Source: Undaria pinnatifida
Lineage: Eukaryota; Sar; Phaeophyceae; Laminariales; Alariaceae
Assembly: GCA_012845835.1 (NCBI GenBank)
Contig: JABAKD010000015.1
Coordinates: 11,933,845-11,997,844 of the forward strand
Length of the DNA stretch: 64,000 bases
Reading direction: 5' to 3'
Made by a program: the position numbers and the translations under genes. This document shows, in pieces, positions 63,831 to 64,000 of this stretch (positions are counted from its first letter, which is position 1; the number at the start of each line of letters is the position of its first letter). Below the pieces are notes generated by a model. It was not told where the DNA came from, did no database searches, and was given only the letters and a program-made list of their open reading frames with translations.

Positions 63831-64000
63831 TACGCTTGTTCACATTTCGTACTGGTAAGGCAATTGTTACCGGTTATTCAATGTGTACGTACGTACGTCG
63901 TACATGGGTTCTTATATTGCCATGTGCCGTCTTTATCGTGTTTATTGTTGCACCCTGCAATGCAGCAAGAGTGTGTGCCCTGGCTTGCTTTACTGTAGTG

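Overview
The window looks like nuclear DNA of a photosynthetic stramenopile, most likely a brown alga. Three multi-exon genes can be rebuilt with consistent reading phases across introns of roughly 0.1-4 kb. One of them starts with a signal peptide ending in a heterokont-type plastid motif (STA|FVP). The rest is repeat-rich intergenic DNA. The organism call is inference; no rRNA or organelle marker is present.

Layout. 1-10.66 kb: no supportable gene; short inverted-repeat elements, interstitial telomere-type repeats and microsatellites. 10,660-27,925 (+): a 15-exon gene for a 772-residue BET/GTE-like protein with one bromodomain, a probable NET (ET) domain, a basic patch, an acidic stretch and a C-terminal coiled coil. 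27.9-36.9 kb: intergenic, dominated by minisatellites and small mobile elements. 36,907-52,845 (-): a 13-exon gene for a 585-residue, plastid-targeted FAD-dependent oxidoreductase of the amine-oxidase/phytoene-desaturase-like superfamily, with two micro-exons and one GC-AG intron. 53,221 to at least 62,779 (+): a divergently oriented gene for an acidic/coiled-coil protein, incomplete at its 3' end. The oxidoreductase and coiled-coil start codons are about 375 bp apart and may share a promoter region. No pathway links the three genes.

The most unusual signal is that decayed copies of exon edges lie next to the functional exons in all three genes. Acceptor-side copies lie in the preceding intron. 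Donor-side copies lie in the following intron or, for the last bromodomain-gene exon, beyond the stop codon. They are in the same orientation as the exon and often keep an AG or GT splice dinucleotide. The best case is the second bromodomain exon, whose last ~33 bases plus splice donor recur about seven times over the next 850 bp. I count more than 25 such copies around at least 14 exons.

Superimposed are several dispersed short elements: an ~89-bp family bounded by TTAA-like ends (piggyBac-like MITE candidate), a family with TA-CAGTAG ends (pogo/Tigger-like MITE candidate), a ~310-bp family ending in a C/G homopolymer, an ~80-bp family, and foldback elements, one of which encloses telomere-type repeats. 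Many minisatellites produce long spurious open frames.
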